From an uncultured Blautia sp. (GTDB lineage Bacteria; Bacillota; Clostridia; Lachnospirales; Lachnospiraceae): a stretch of 64,000 bases of DNA. A model generated the notes under the pieces. It did no database searches. It saw only the letters and a list, made by a program, of their open reading frames with translations, and had not been told where the DNA came from. Shown piece by piece: positions 45,041-53,423 of the stretch. The first letter of the stretch is position 1. The number at the start of each line of letters is the position of its first letter. Location: NCBI GenBank assembly GCA_937900135.1, contig CALCDJ010000068.1, forward strand, positions 62,001 to 126,000, written 5' to 3'. A program made the position numbers and the translations under genes.

Positions 45041-45112
45041 ATGGCGATGGAATTCTTTTTTGAAAAGCTCGTTAGAGCAAACTTTCGTTTTGGCCGAATG
45101 TGTTTTATGTAA
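45041..45112 (+). CDS. 23-residue leader peptide ORF ahead of metY-cysK
   Basis: ATG at 45041 preceded by AAGGAAGG gives MAMEFFFEKLVRANFRFGRM followed by CFM and a stop at 45110-45112. It begins about 38 bases after the predicted transcription start and ends 49 bases before metY. The peptide has four Met and a single Cys placed near the stop, is basic and Phe-rich, and has no clear terminator between it and metY. I infer a regulatory upstream ORF sensing Met or Cys supply through translation; coding could also be fortuitous. Confidence 0.5.
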   Translation: MAMEFFFEKLVRANFRFGRMCFM

Positions 45113-45161
45113 ATGATAACAATGAAACATCATAATTCTATAACGAAAGGAATAAAAGACT

Positions 45162-46451
45162 ATGAGTAATTACAAATTTGAAACACTTCAACTGCACGTT
45201 GGTCAGGAAACCCCAGATTCTGCAACGGATGCGCGGGCAGTGCCGATTTATGCCACTACCTCCTATGTATTTCAGAACTGCGTTCACGCTGCTGCCCGAT
45301 TCGGCCTTCAGGATGCGGGCAACATTTATGGCCGTCTTACCAATTCCACACAGGATGTGTTGGAACAGCGGATTTCCGCTTTGGAAGGAGGCGTTGCTGC
45401 ACTGGCCTTATCTTCTGGTGCGGCCGCTATCACTTACACGATTGAAGCATTAGCCCAAAATGGTGGACACATCGTAGCCCAGAAGACAATTTACGGCGGC
45501 AGTTATAATCTGCTGGCGCATACACTGCCAAACTTCGGTATTACCGCGAGCTTTGTCAATATCCGTGATCTGAACGAAGTGGAATGTGCCATTCAGTCAA
45601 ATACGCGGGCCATTTACATTGAAACACTGGGCAATCCGAATAGCGATATTCCTGATGTAGATTCCCTGGCGGAACTGGCACACCGCCATGGTCTGCCGTT
45701 GGTTGTGGATAACACCTTCGGCACGCCTTATTTGATCCGTCCTATTGAACATGGTGCGGATATCGTTGTTCACTCTGCCACCAAGTTTCTTGGCGGGCAT
45801 GGAACAACGCTTGGCGGCATCATTGTAGACTCCGGCAAGTTTGACTGGGCGGCTTCCGGCAATTATCCCGCGATTGCTGCGCCCAACCCCAGCTATCATG
45901 GAACATCCTTTGTTCAGGCAGCTGGATCGGCCGCTTTTGTCACATACATTCAGGCTATCCTGCTGCGGGATACGGGCGCTTGCATTTCCCCCTTTGCTGC
46001 TTTTCTCCTTTTGCAAGGGGTGGAGACCCTGTCTCTGCGCGTAGAACGCCATGTAGAGAATACCAAAAAGGTCATTGCTTTTTTAGCTGACCACCCACAG
46101 GTAGAGCGGGTTAACCATCCGTCTTTGCCGGAACATCCCGACCACCTGTTGTATCAGAAATATTTTCCAAACGGTGGCGGTTCCATTTTCACCTTTGACA
46201 TCAAAGGTGGACAGAACGAGGCTTATCGGTTTATTGATAGTCTGAAGATTTTTTCTCTGCTTGCCAATGTTGCCGATGTGAAAAGTTTGGTGATCCATCC
46301 GGCAACTACCACCCATAGCCAACTTACGGAGAAAGAGTTGACAGCTCAAGGCATCAAACCGAATACGATTCGTTTTTCTATTGGTACAGAGCACATTGAT
46401 GATATTATTGCAGACCTGCAAAATGGTTTTGAAGAAATTAGAGAGGTGTAA
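45162..46451 (+). CDS. metY: O-acetylhomoserine sulfhydrylase
   Basis: PLP enzyme making homocysteine from O-acetylhomoserine and sulfide (and possibly cysteine from O-acetylserine). 429 residues, the MetY rather than MetB/MetC length. It has YGRLTNSTQDVLEQRISALEG, the DNTFGTPYLIRPIEHGADI block and PLP Lys208 in HSATKFLGGHG. It is first of a three-gene module with cysK 3 bases downstream. Codon and base use seem different from the neighbours (more GC-ending codons), which may point to transfer. Confidence 0.93.
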   Translation: MSNYKFETLQLHVGQETPDSATDARAVPIYATTSYVFQNCVHAAARFGLQDAGNIYGRLTNSTQDVLEQRISALEGGVAALALSSGAAAITYTIEALAQNGGHIVAQKTIYGGSYNLLAHTLPNFGITASFVNIRDLNEVECAIQSNTRAIYIETLGNPNSDIPDVDSLAELAHRHGLPLVVDNTFGTPYLIRPIEHGADIVVHSATKFLGGHGTTLGGIIVDSGKFDWAASGNYPAIAAPNPSYHGTSFVQAAGSAAFVTYIQAILLRDTGACISPFAAFLLLQGVETLSLRVERHVENTKKVIAFLADHPQVERVNHPSLPEHPDHLLYQKYFPNGGGSIFTFDIKGGQNEAYRFIDSLKIFSLLANVADVKSLVIHPATTTHSQLTEKELTAQGIKPNTIRFSIGTEHIDDIIADLQNGFEEIREV

Positions 46452-46454
46452 AAA

Positions 46455-47387
46455 ATGAGCCATATTTATACATCTGCTGACCAACTCATTGGAAAGACGC
46501 CGCTTTTGGAGTTGACTCACATTGAGAGAATGCATCAGCTAAAGGCCCGTATTCTTGTAAAACTGGAATACTTTAATCCTGCCGGATCTGTTAAAGATCG
46601 CATTGCAAAGGCGATGATTGATGATGCGGAGCGTTCCGGTCGATTGAAAGCTGGCTCAGTTATTATTGAACCTACTTCCGGCAATACGGGAATTGGGCTT
46701 GCTTCTGTAGCAGCTGCCAGAGGCTACCGAATTATCCTCGTTATGCCGGAAACCATGTCTGTAGAACGACGCCAGCTTATGAAAGCTTATGGTGCAGAAA
46801 TTGTACTGACAGAGGGGACAAAAGGCATGAAAGGGGCTATTGCAAAGGCACAAGAACTGGCAGAGAAAATGCCAGACAGCTTTCTCCCAGGGCAGTTTGT
46901 AAATCCATCCAATCCGAGGGTGCACAGGGAAACTACTGGTCCGGAAATTTTTGGAGATACGGATGGAAAGATTGATATTTTTGTTGCCGGCGTAGGAACT
47001 GGCGGAACAATCACCGGCGTGGGTGAATATTTAAAGATGCAAAAGCCGAGTGTACAAATTATTGCGGTAGAACCGGCATCTTCTGCCGTATTGTCTACAG
47101 GAATCTCTGGAACACACAAAATTCAGGGAATTGGCGCAGGCTTCATTCCAGATGTGCTAAATACAAAAATATACGACGAGATTATTCCGGTGGAAGATAA
47201 ATATGCTTTTGCGACAGGAAATCTGATCGGTAAACAGGAAGGAATTCTTGTGGGTATATCCTCCGGTGCCGCTGTGTGGGCTGCAATCGAGGTTGCAAAA
47301 CGGCAGGAAAATGAAGGGAAAACGATTGTTGCTCTTTTGCCAGATACAGGAGACAGATACCCGTCTACGCCGCTCTTTGCAGATTGA
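46455..47387 (+). CDS. cysK: Cysteine synthase
   Basis: O-acetylserine sulfhydrylase, forming cysteine from O-acetylserine and sulfide. 310 residues with PLP Lys47 in NPAGSVKDRIAKAMI, the substrate loop EPTSGNTGIGLA, and the phosphate-binding GVGTGGTITGVGEYL. The start is 3 bases after the metY stop with GAGAGGTG upstream. CysM or cystathionine beta-synthase-like alternatives are less likely because of length and the conserved ISSGAAVWAAIEVA end. Confidence 0.94.
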   Translation: MSHIYTSADQLIGKTPLLELTHIERMHQLKARILVKLEYFNPAGSVKDRIAKAMIDDAERSGRLKAGSVIIEPTSGNTGIGLASVAAARGYRIILVMPETMSVERRQLMKAYGAEIVLTEGTKGMKGAIAKAQELAEKMPDSFLPGQFVNPSNPRVHRETTGPEIFGDTDGKIDIFVAGVGTGGTITGVGEYLKMQKPSVQIIAVEPASSAVLSTGISGTHKIQGIGAGFIPDVLNTKIYDEIIPVEDKYAFATGNLIGKQEGILVGISSGAAVWAAIEVAKRQENEGKTIVALLPDTGDRYPSTPLFAD

Positions 47388-47479
47388 TATCTACATTTCA
47401 AAGCAAAGCTATGGTTGAATTACATACCGTTTCTGTAGTAAAATAAGGAAAAATAAATGAATCGAGGTGTCTTACGGTA

Positions 47480-47914
47480 ATGATTTCAACAAGAGGCAGA
47501 TATGCTCTTCGGGTTATAATTGATCTTGCAGAACACATGGATAATGGATATATTCCTATGAAAGAGGTTGCTGAACGGCAGGGGATCTCTTTGAAATATT
47601 TGGAGAGAATTATGCCCGCTTTATCAAAAAGTAACCTTGTAGAAGGTGTCCATGGAAAAGGCGGTGGATATCGTTTAAGCAGGCGGCCAGAAGACTATAC
47701 AGCAGGTGAAATATTGCGTTTAGTGGAAGGTGATCTTGCACCTGTGGCGTGCCTTGGGTGTAACGCAAAACCTTGCAGTAAGAGAGCTAACTGTAAGACC
47801 ATTTCTTTGTGGGAGAAGTATTATGATATAACGAATGAATATTTTGATAGTGTCACAATCGCAGATCTCTTATGTAAGAAATCGACACAGGACAAATCAG
47901 GTAATAAAAATTGA
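47480..47914 (+). CDS. Rrf2 family regulator with a four-Cys motif
   Basis: 144-residue winged-helix repressor (CymR/IscR group). The N-terminal helix-turn-helix covers YIPMKEVAERQGISLKYLERI, with the wing at HGKGGGYRLSRRPEDY. Cys91, Cys94, Cys99 and Cys105 (C-x2-C-x4-C-x5-C) occupy the place of the IscR cluster ligands, so it may bind an Fe-S cluster or sense thiols. By position it likely controls metY-cysK, in the manner of CymR with cysteine synthase; that link is inference. It lies 92 bases after cysK. Confidence 0.88.
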   Translation: MISTRGRYALRVIIDLAEHMDNGYIPMKEVAERQGISLKYLERIMPALSKSNLVEGVHGKGGGYRLSRRPEDYTAGEILRLVEGDLAPVACLGCNAKPCSKRANCKTISLWEKYYDITNEYFDSVTIADLLCKKSTQDKSGNKN

Positions 47915-47942
47915 AATTGTAAAAGAGCCAGACGCAAAGATA

Positions 47943-47990
47943 CAGAGCCGATGATTGGTGAACAGCCACTAATCATCGGTTCTCTTTTTT
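47943..47990 (+). terminator. Terminator closing the sulfur module
   Basis: GAGCCGATGATT-GGTG and CACT-AATCATCGGTTC form a long stem followed by TCTTTTTT. Confidence 0.9.
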
Positions 47991-48143
47991 ATTGGGAGTG
48001 CACATTTATGAAAACTATTGGTGTTTTTGAGAACGTCAAATATAAGGATAAGAGGGGATAGATTTTACAGCTTCTATGTTTTATGATAAAATAGAAAAAA
48101 TACAGAAATTGTTTTATAAACAGGAATAGGCAGGAGATGTTAT

Positions 48144-48755
48144 ATGACAGAGAAAAAGGTACAAAGCCAGTATTCCTTTCTTCTTCTTGCCGGCGGAAAA
48201 AGCAGCCGTATGGGAAAAGACAAAGGAGAACTGACCTTTCATGGAAAAAGTTTTCTTGCCTGTCAGTTGGAAAAAGCAAAAAGACTGGGAATGGAAGCAT
48301 GTTATCTTTCCGGTCATGCCTGGAAGGAGACCGGCGTACATGTGGTTGCAGATCGTTTTTTGAATCGTGGGCCTTTGGGAGGAATTCATGCATGTATGAA
48401 GGAAATGAAGACCCCTTACTGTCTGGTGCTTCCCGTGGATGTACCCCAGCTTCCGGTGGAGGCGCTGGAATCGCTTCTATTGTTTCATATGAAGAAGGAT
48501 TCTTATTCCCGGCTGCCCCTTTTGCTTTCCCATGGAGAACGGGTGGAGCCTCTTATGGGAATCTATCCGGTAGAAATGGCAGAAAAAATCGAAGAACTGA
48601 TCCTGGAACATTCCCTCCCGGTCTTTCAGGCGCTGGATGTATGGGGGTATGAGACATTTCCAGTGAATCTTTCTTCCTGGGAAACAGAAAATATCAATAC
48701 GCCTGAGGATTATCAAAAGCTTTTGGAATTTGAGAAAAGAGGAACAGAACAATGA
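48144..48755 (+). CDS. mobA: Molybdenum cofactor guanylyltransferase
   Basis: Attaches GMP to Mo-molybdopterin, giving the bis-MGD form used by formate dehydrogenase. 203 residues with nucleotide-binding LLAGGKSSRMGKDKG (about 14-28), RFLNRGPLGGIHACM and the metal-binding LPVDVPQLP. It overlaps moeA by 4 bases (ATGA). The gene pair lies upstream of fdhF, the likely consumer of the cofactor. Confidence 0.92.
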   Translation: MTEKKVQSQYSFLLLAGGKSSRMGKDKGELTFHGKSFLACQLEKAKRLGMEACYLSGHAWKETGVHVVADRFLNRGPLGGIHACMKEMKTPYCLVLPVDVPQLPVEALESLLLFHMKKDSYSRLPLLLSHGERVEPLMGIYPVEMAEKIEELILEHSLPVFQALDVWGYETFPVNLSSWETENINTPEDYQKLLEFEKRGTEQ

Positions 48756-49963
48756 AAGAGGGAATTTTACTGGAAGAAGCGCTCTGCTGCATAGAAGAGC
48801 ATACAAAAAGAATACAAAGAACCAGGGAAGTTCTGGTGGAAGAAGCGGGTGGGTATTTGCTGGCGGAGGATGTGTATGCAGCAATTGATAATCCGCCTTT
48901 TCCCCGGTCTCCCGTAGACGGATATGCAGTACGGGCAGAGGATATTCAGGGGGCTGTTCGGGGAAATCCTGCCAGGCTTAAGGTAGCCGGCTGTATTTAT
49001 GCCGGGGAAGATGGAGAAAGTCTGACAATTAAAACAGGGGAAGCCTTTCGGATTATGACAGGAGCTCCATTTCCCAAAGGGGCGGATACAGCTGTGAAAC
49101 AGGAGGACACCGATTACGGAGAAGAATTGGTAGAAATATATCAGAGTCAGAGATCATTTGATAATTATTGCTTTGCAGGAGAGGATTATCAGAAGGGGAG
49201 CCTTCTTCTTTCCAAGGGAACCCGAATTACCTTTGCAGAACAGGGAATTTTGTCCGGTCTTGGAAAAACAAAGGTTCTGGTGTATGACAAGCCGGTAATT
49301 CGGCTGTTTACCACTGGAGATGAGTTATGTCCTCCTGGAACACCCCTAAAGCCTGGAAAGATTTATGATTCCAATGGAATGATGGTTTCTTCACGTCTGA
49401 GGGAGCTGGGGGTTCCTCCCAAAAGTGTAGCCCATGCCATGGACAGTGAGCAGGGACTGGCAGAGGTATTAAAACAGGCTGCAAAGGATGCAGATCTGAT
49501 TGTTACCACTGGCGGAGTTTCCGTTGGAAAAAAGGATATCCTTCATGGCGCGCTGGAGCTGATGGGGGCAGAGAAACTTTTCTGGAGAGTAAAGCTGCAG
49601 CCCGGCACTCCCACAATTTTTTCCATATATCAAAATACGCTGATTCTTTCTCTTTCCGGAAATCCCTTTGGAGCCATGGCAAATACAGAGCTTCTTCTTC
49701 GGCCTATTCTGGAAATCCTGACAGGAGATCCTGCTTTTGCAATGAAAAAAAGGAAAGGAACCATGGGAGAAGCGTTTGGCAAGAAGAGTAAAGTACGGAG
49801 ATTTGTAAGAGCTATCTGTCAAAATGGAAATGTGACGCTGCCTTCTGGCATTTTTTCTTCCGGTGCCATAGGAACTCTTCGAGGATGCAACTGTCTTTTG
49901 GATATTCCTGCTGGAAATGCAGGTCTTGAAAAGGGACAGGAGGTTTCTGTCTGGATGTTGTAA
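48752..49963 (+). CDS. moeA: Molybdopterin molybdotransferase
   Basis: Inserts molybdate into adenylated molybdopterin. 403 residues, the usual size, with NPPFPRSPVDGYAVRAEDI in domain I, RIMTGAPFPKGAD in domain III, and FTTGDEL...GKIYDSNGMM plus TTGGVSVGKKD in the MoaB-like domain. LSLSGNPFGAM and the beta-barrel end complete it. Coupled to mobA. It could equally process tungstate for a W-containing enzyme. Confidence 0.94.
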   Translation: MKEGILLEEALCCIEEHTKRIQRTREVLVEEAGGYLLAEDVYAAIDNPPFPRSPVDGYAVRAEDIQGAVRGNPARLKVAGCIYAGEDGESLTIKTGEAFRIMTGAPFPKGADTAVKQEDTDYGEELVEIYQSQRSFDNYCFAGEDYQKGSLLLSKGTRITFAEQGILSGLGKTKVLVYDKPVIRLFTTGDELCPPGTPLKPGKIYDSNGMMVSSRLRELGVPPKSVAHAMDSEQGLAEVLKQAAKDADLIVTTGGVSVGKKDILHGALELMGAEKLFWRVKLQPGTPTIFSIYQNTLILSLSGNPFGAMANTELLLRPILEILTGDPAFAMKKRKGTMGEAFGKKSKVRRFVRAICQNGNVTLPSGIFSSGAIGTLRGCNCLLDIPAGNAGLEKGQEVSVWML

Positions 49964-50037
49964 CAAATTTTACTACATTTTTTGGTAGGTTATTCCAATA
50001 ATTTTGAAAAATTTCTAGGATATCTTGTCTAAAATGA

Positions 50038-50066
50038 TTGAAGAATGTATATGAGAATGTTAAAAT
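50038..50066 (+). promoter_or_regulatory. Predicted promoter of the fdhF-hydrogenase operon
   Basis: TTGAAG (50038-50043), 17-base spacer, TAAAAT (50061-50066), 35 bases before fdhF. Confidence 0.45.
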
Positions 50067-50100
50067 ATACACAAATTCATAAAAGCAAGGAGGGAACCAT

Positions 50101-52290
50101 ATGGATTTTAAACAAGTCCAGACAACCTGTCCCTATTGTGGAGCTGGCTGTCAGATTATGTTCACGATCGATGAAGAAAAAAATAAGATCGTGGAAGCAG
50201 TTCCGGCGAATGGAAGAACCAATCAGGGCACTTTATGTCTGAAAGGTCATTATGGCTGGGATTACTTAAATGATCCGCAGATTTTAACCAAACGTCTTCG
50301 CAAACCAATGATCCGAAAAGGGGGAAAGAAATCTCCTCTTGTGGAGGTATCATGGGAAGAGGCCATTTCTTATGTGGCAAAACGTCTGGGAGAGATTAAG
50401 GAGAAGTTCGGTCCAGATGCGATTATGGGAACCGGATCTGCTCGTGGAGCAGGAAATGAAGCCAATTATCTGATGCAGAAATTTATGCGCGCGTGTATCG
50501 GCACCAACAATGTGGATCACTGCGCGCGAATATGACATGCGCCTTCGGTAGCGGGTCTACTGTATTCTTTAGGTTCAGGCGCAATGTCCATGGGCATCCC
50601 GGAGATCGAGGATGCAAAATGTTTACTTTGCTTCGGTTATAACGGAGCAGACTCTCATCCCATCGTTGCCAGACGAATTGTCAGAGGCAAACAGAAGGGA
50701 ATGAAAATTATCTGTGCAGATCCACGTGTGACAGAAACTGCACGTATTTCAGATATCCATCTTCAGTTAAAAGGCGGATCGAATCTTGCCCTTGTAAATG
50801 CAATGGCAAATGTTATCTGGAATGAAGGTCTGGCAGATACCGCATTTATTGAAGCGCATACGAAGGGCTTCCAGGAATTCCTGAAAGTCATTGAAAAATA
50901 CACACCGGAATATGCAGAACCAATCACTCACATTCCGGCAGAGGAAATCAGAAAAGCAGCAAGACTGTATGCAACATCCAAGCCTGCCATGATTCTTTAT
51001 GGTATGGGTGTCTGTCAGTTTACACAGGCAGTGGATGTGGTAAAAGGTCTGGCGAACCTGGCGCTGATGACCGGCAACTTTGGAGGTCCGTCCATGGGTA
51101 TTGGTCCGGTACGTGGACAGAATAACGTACAGGGTGCCTGTGACATGGGTGCTTTGCCCAATTCTTATCCAGGCTACCAGAATGTGACGGTTCCTGAAAT
51201 TCGGGAAAAATTTGAAAAAGCATGGGGAGTACCTCTTTCCGATCAGGTTGGATGTCCCATCACTCATGTTCCTCATCGAATTCTTCACGAAAAGGATGAG
51301 AAGAAGAGAATCCATGCCTATTATATTTTCGGAGAAGATCCGGCGCAGTCCGATCCAGATCTGGCAGAAGTCAGAGAAGCGCTGGACAAATGTGATTTTG
51401 TTGTAATGCAGGATATTTATATGAATAAAACAGGTATGTATGCAGACGTGATCCTTCCGGCTACGGCCTGGGGAGAAAATGAGGGTGTGTATACCTGTGC
51501 AGACCGTGGTTTCCAGAGAGTTCGTAAGCTCATTGAACCAGATGGGGATATGAGACCGGACTGGCAGATCATTGCCGATATCTCCACTGCCATGGGATAT
51601 CCTATGAATTACAAAAACACAGAAGAGATCTGGAATGAAATGATCGATCTTTGTCCAAGCTTTACAGGCGCTACCTATGAAAAAATAGAAAAATACGGAT
51701 GTATCCAGTGGCCATGCCGTGACAAGTCCATGGAAGACAAGGGAACTCCATATTTACATAAAGATGGTATTTTTGCAACCAAAGACCATAAGGCTCTGTT
51801 CTATGGAACAGACTGGCATCCGCCAGTGGAACTGGAAAACGATGAGTATCCAATGACTCTGTCAACGGTACGTGAAGTAGGACACTATTCTGTACGTACC
51901 ATGACAGGTAACTGCCGTACTCTGCGCAATCTGGAAGATGAGCCGGGATGGGTTCAGATGAATACCCAGGATTGTGAACGCATGGGACTGAAAAAGGGAG
52001 AACTGGTAAAAATCCTTTCCAAGAGAGGATACTGTATTACCCGCTGTCTGCCTACAGACCGTGTAAAACCAGGCGCAACCTATATGACCTATCAGTGGTG
52101 GATCGGCGCATGTAATGAGCTTACCACTGCCAAATTAGATCCGATCAGTAATACGCCGGAGTATAAATATTGTGCCTGCCGGGTAGAAAAGATCCAGGAT
52201 CAGGAATGGGCAGAGCGTCATGTGATTGAATTATACGATGAGATTCGCGCCCAGATGGGAATCGAAACCGGAAAGGGGGCGAAGGCATGA
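50101..52290 (+). CDS. fdhF: Selenocysteine formate dehydrogenase H-type catalytic subunit
   Basis: Molybdo- or tungstopterin formate dehydrogenase / CO2 reductase. The frame is interrupted by TGA at 50533-50535, in HCARI-U-HAPSVAG, exactly where FdhF carries selenocysteine (VDHCAR-U-HGPSVAGL), so it is read as Sec145 and the protein has 729 residues. An N-terminal [4Fe-4S] site is Cys10, Cys13, Cys17 and Cys46. The C-terminal molybdopterin-dinucleotide domain includes TGNCRTLRNLEDEPGWVQM. AAGGAGGG precedes the ATG. It overlaps the next ferredoxin gene by 4 bases; with the following three genes it matches a hydrogen-dependent CO2 reductase. selABCD must be elsewhere. Confidence 0.95.
50533..50586 (+). 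promoter_or_regulatory. SECIS element for Sec145
   Basis: Directly after the UGA, CATGCGCC (50536-50543) pairs with GGCGCAATG (50578-50586) with one bulge, and a small stem GTAG/CTAC sits on top. The apical part contains GGGTCT, resembling the GGUCU loop of E. coli fdhF. This is where the bacterial SelB-binding hairpin must lie. Confidence 0.7.
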
Positions 52291-52826
52291 ACTACTTTGT
52301 AAAAGGAAATCCAGATCTTTGTATTGGCTGCCGCACCTGTATGATCGGCTGTGTAGTTGCTCATGAAGGAAAGCATATCTTTGAAGTGGATCCGGATGCA
52401 TACAATTTCAATCCCAAACTTCATATGGTAAAAACTGCCCGCTTAAGCGTTCCGGTGCAGTGTAAACATTGTGAAAACCCTGCCTGTATGGCAGTCTGCC
52501 CAGTGGGAGCAATTTCTCAGGAAGATCACTGTGTGGTGATCCATACAGAGAAGTGTATGGGCTGTAAATCCTGTATGGATGCCTGTCCTTTTGGAGCAAT
52601 CAATATGGTGGCTCTGGTGGGTACTGCCCAGGCTGACGGAAGTGAGAAAAAGGTTGCCAATAAATGTGACCTTTGTAATGGGATCAAAGGCGGTCCGGCA
52701 TGTGTGCGTGTCTGCCCCACAGAAGCACTGACTCTGGTCACAGAAGAAGAACTGGGAGATGCTATGGAACGGAAACGTCAGGAAGCAGCCAGGAGTGCAT
52801 TTCTGGAGACACATCCACAGGAATAG
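52287..52826 (+). CDS. HycB-like 4[4Fe-4S] ferredoxin subunit
   Basis: 179-residue electron-transfer protein with four cysteine groups: CIGCRTCMIGC, CKHCENPACMAVC, CMGCKSCMDAC and CDLCNGIKGGPACVRVC. This is the HycB/HydN/FdnH-like pattern that links formate dehydrogenase to its redox partner. ATGA overlap with fdhF makes it the likely direct electron acceptor. Cytoplasmic, no Tat or Sec signal. Confidence 0.92.
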   Translation: MNYFVKGNPDLCIGCRTCMIGCVVAHEGKHIFEVDPDAYNFNPKLHMVKTARLSVPVQCKHCENPACMAVCPVGAISQEDHCVVIHTEKCMGCKSCMDACPFGAINMVALVGTAQADGSEKKVANKCDLCNGIKGGPACVRVCPTEALTLVTEEELGDAMERKRQEAARSAFLETHPQE

Positions 52827-52844
52827 GAAGGCGGGATAAAAAAG

Positions 52845-53408
52845 ATGAAAAAAGAAATTGGATGCTTTGTAGTAGGAGACAGTACCAAATGCACTGGCTG
52901 TAAAGCCTGTGAGGTAGCTTGCTTTACCGTTCACAGCCGTCAGAACAATCCGGTGGGAAAAACTGTGGGAACTGTAACTGTTCCTGTAACTCCAAGACTG
53001 TTTCTTACAAAATTTGATGATATGTGTATGCCTATTCAGTGTAAGCACTGTGAGGATGCTCCTTGTCTGAATGCCTGTACAAAAGGCGCGATCAGCCGTG
53101 TAGACCATCAGGTGATCGTAGATGCAGAAAAATGCATCGGCTGCAAAGATTGTATGCAGGCCTGTCCTTTTGGTGCCATCGCGCTTCTTCCTTATGCTAA
53201 TGGAGGGAAGGTTGTGGCTCAGGCAATGTCACCGGAGGCAAAGGTTTTTGCATCAAAATGTGATCTCTGTGCGGGAGTAGAAGGCGGTCCGGCCTGTGTG
53301 CGTGTCTGTCCTCATCAGGCGCTTCGCCTGGTAGACCCGGAAGCAGAACGGGAAGAAAAGAACAGAAAAGCAGCAGAGGCTCTGCTTCTGACAAAAAACT
53401 GGAGGTAA
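52845..53408 (+). CDS. Second HycB-like 4[4Fe-4S] ferredoxin subunit
   Basis: 187 residues with the same four-cluster plan (CTGCKACEVAC, CKHCEDAPCLNAC, CIGCKDCMQAC, CDLCAGVEGGPACVRVC) but a different N-terminus and a longer helical tail. Two distinct HycB-type subunits side by side are a hallmark of hydrogen-dependent CO2 reductase, where they form the wire between FdhF and HydA. GAAGGCGGG site upstream; hydrogenase gene 15 bases downstream. Confidence 0.92.
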   Translation: MKKEIGCFVVGDSTKCTGCKACEVACFTVHSRQNNPVGKTVGTVTVPVTPRLFLTKFDDMCMPIQCKHCEDAPCLNACTKGAISRVDHQVIVDAEKCIGCKDCMQACPFGAIALLPYANGGKVVAQAMSPEAKVFASKCDLCAGVEGGPACVRVCPHQALRLVDPEAEREEKNRKAAEALLLTKNWR

Positions 53409-53423
53409 GGGAGGACGAAATTC

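Noticed and set aside
50533..50535. In-frame stop splitting the formate dehydrogenase gene into two reading frames
   Set aside because: The TGA sits at the conserved selenocysteine position, is followed by a SECIS-like hairpin, and the frame continues without shift; it is not a pseudogene.
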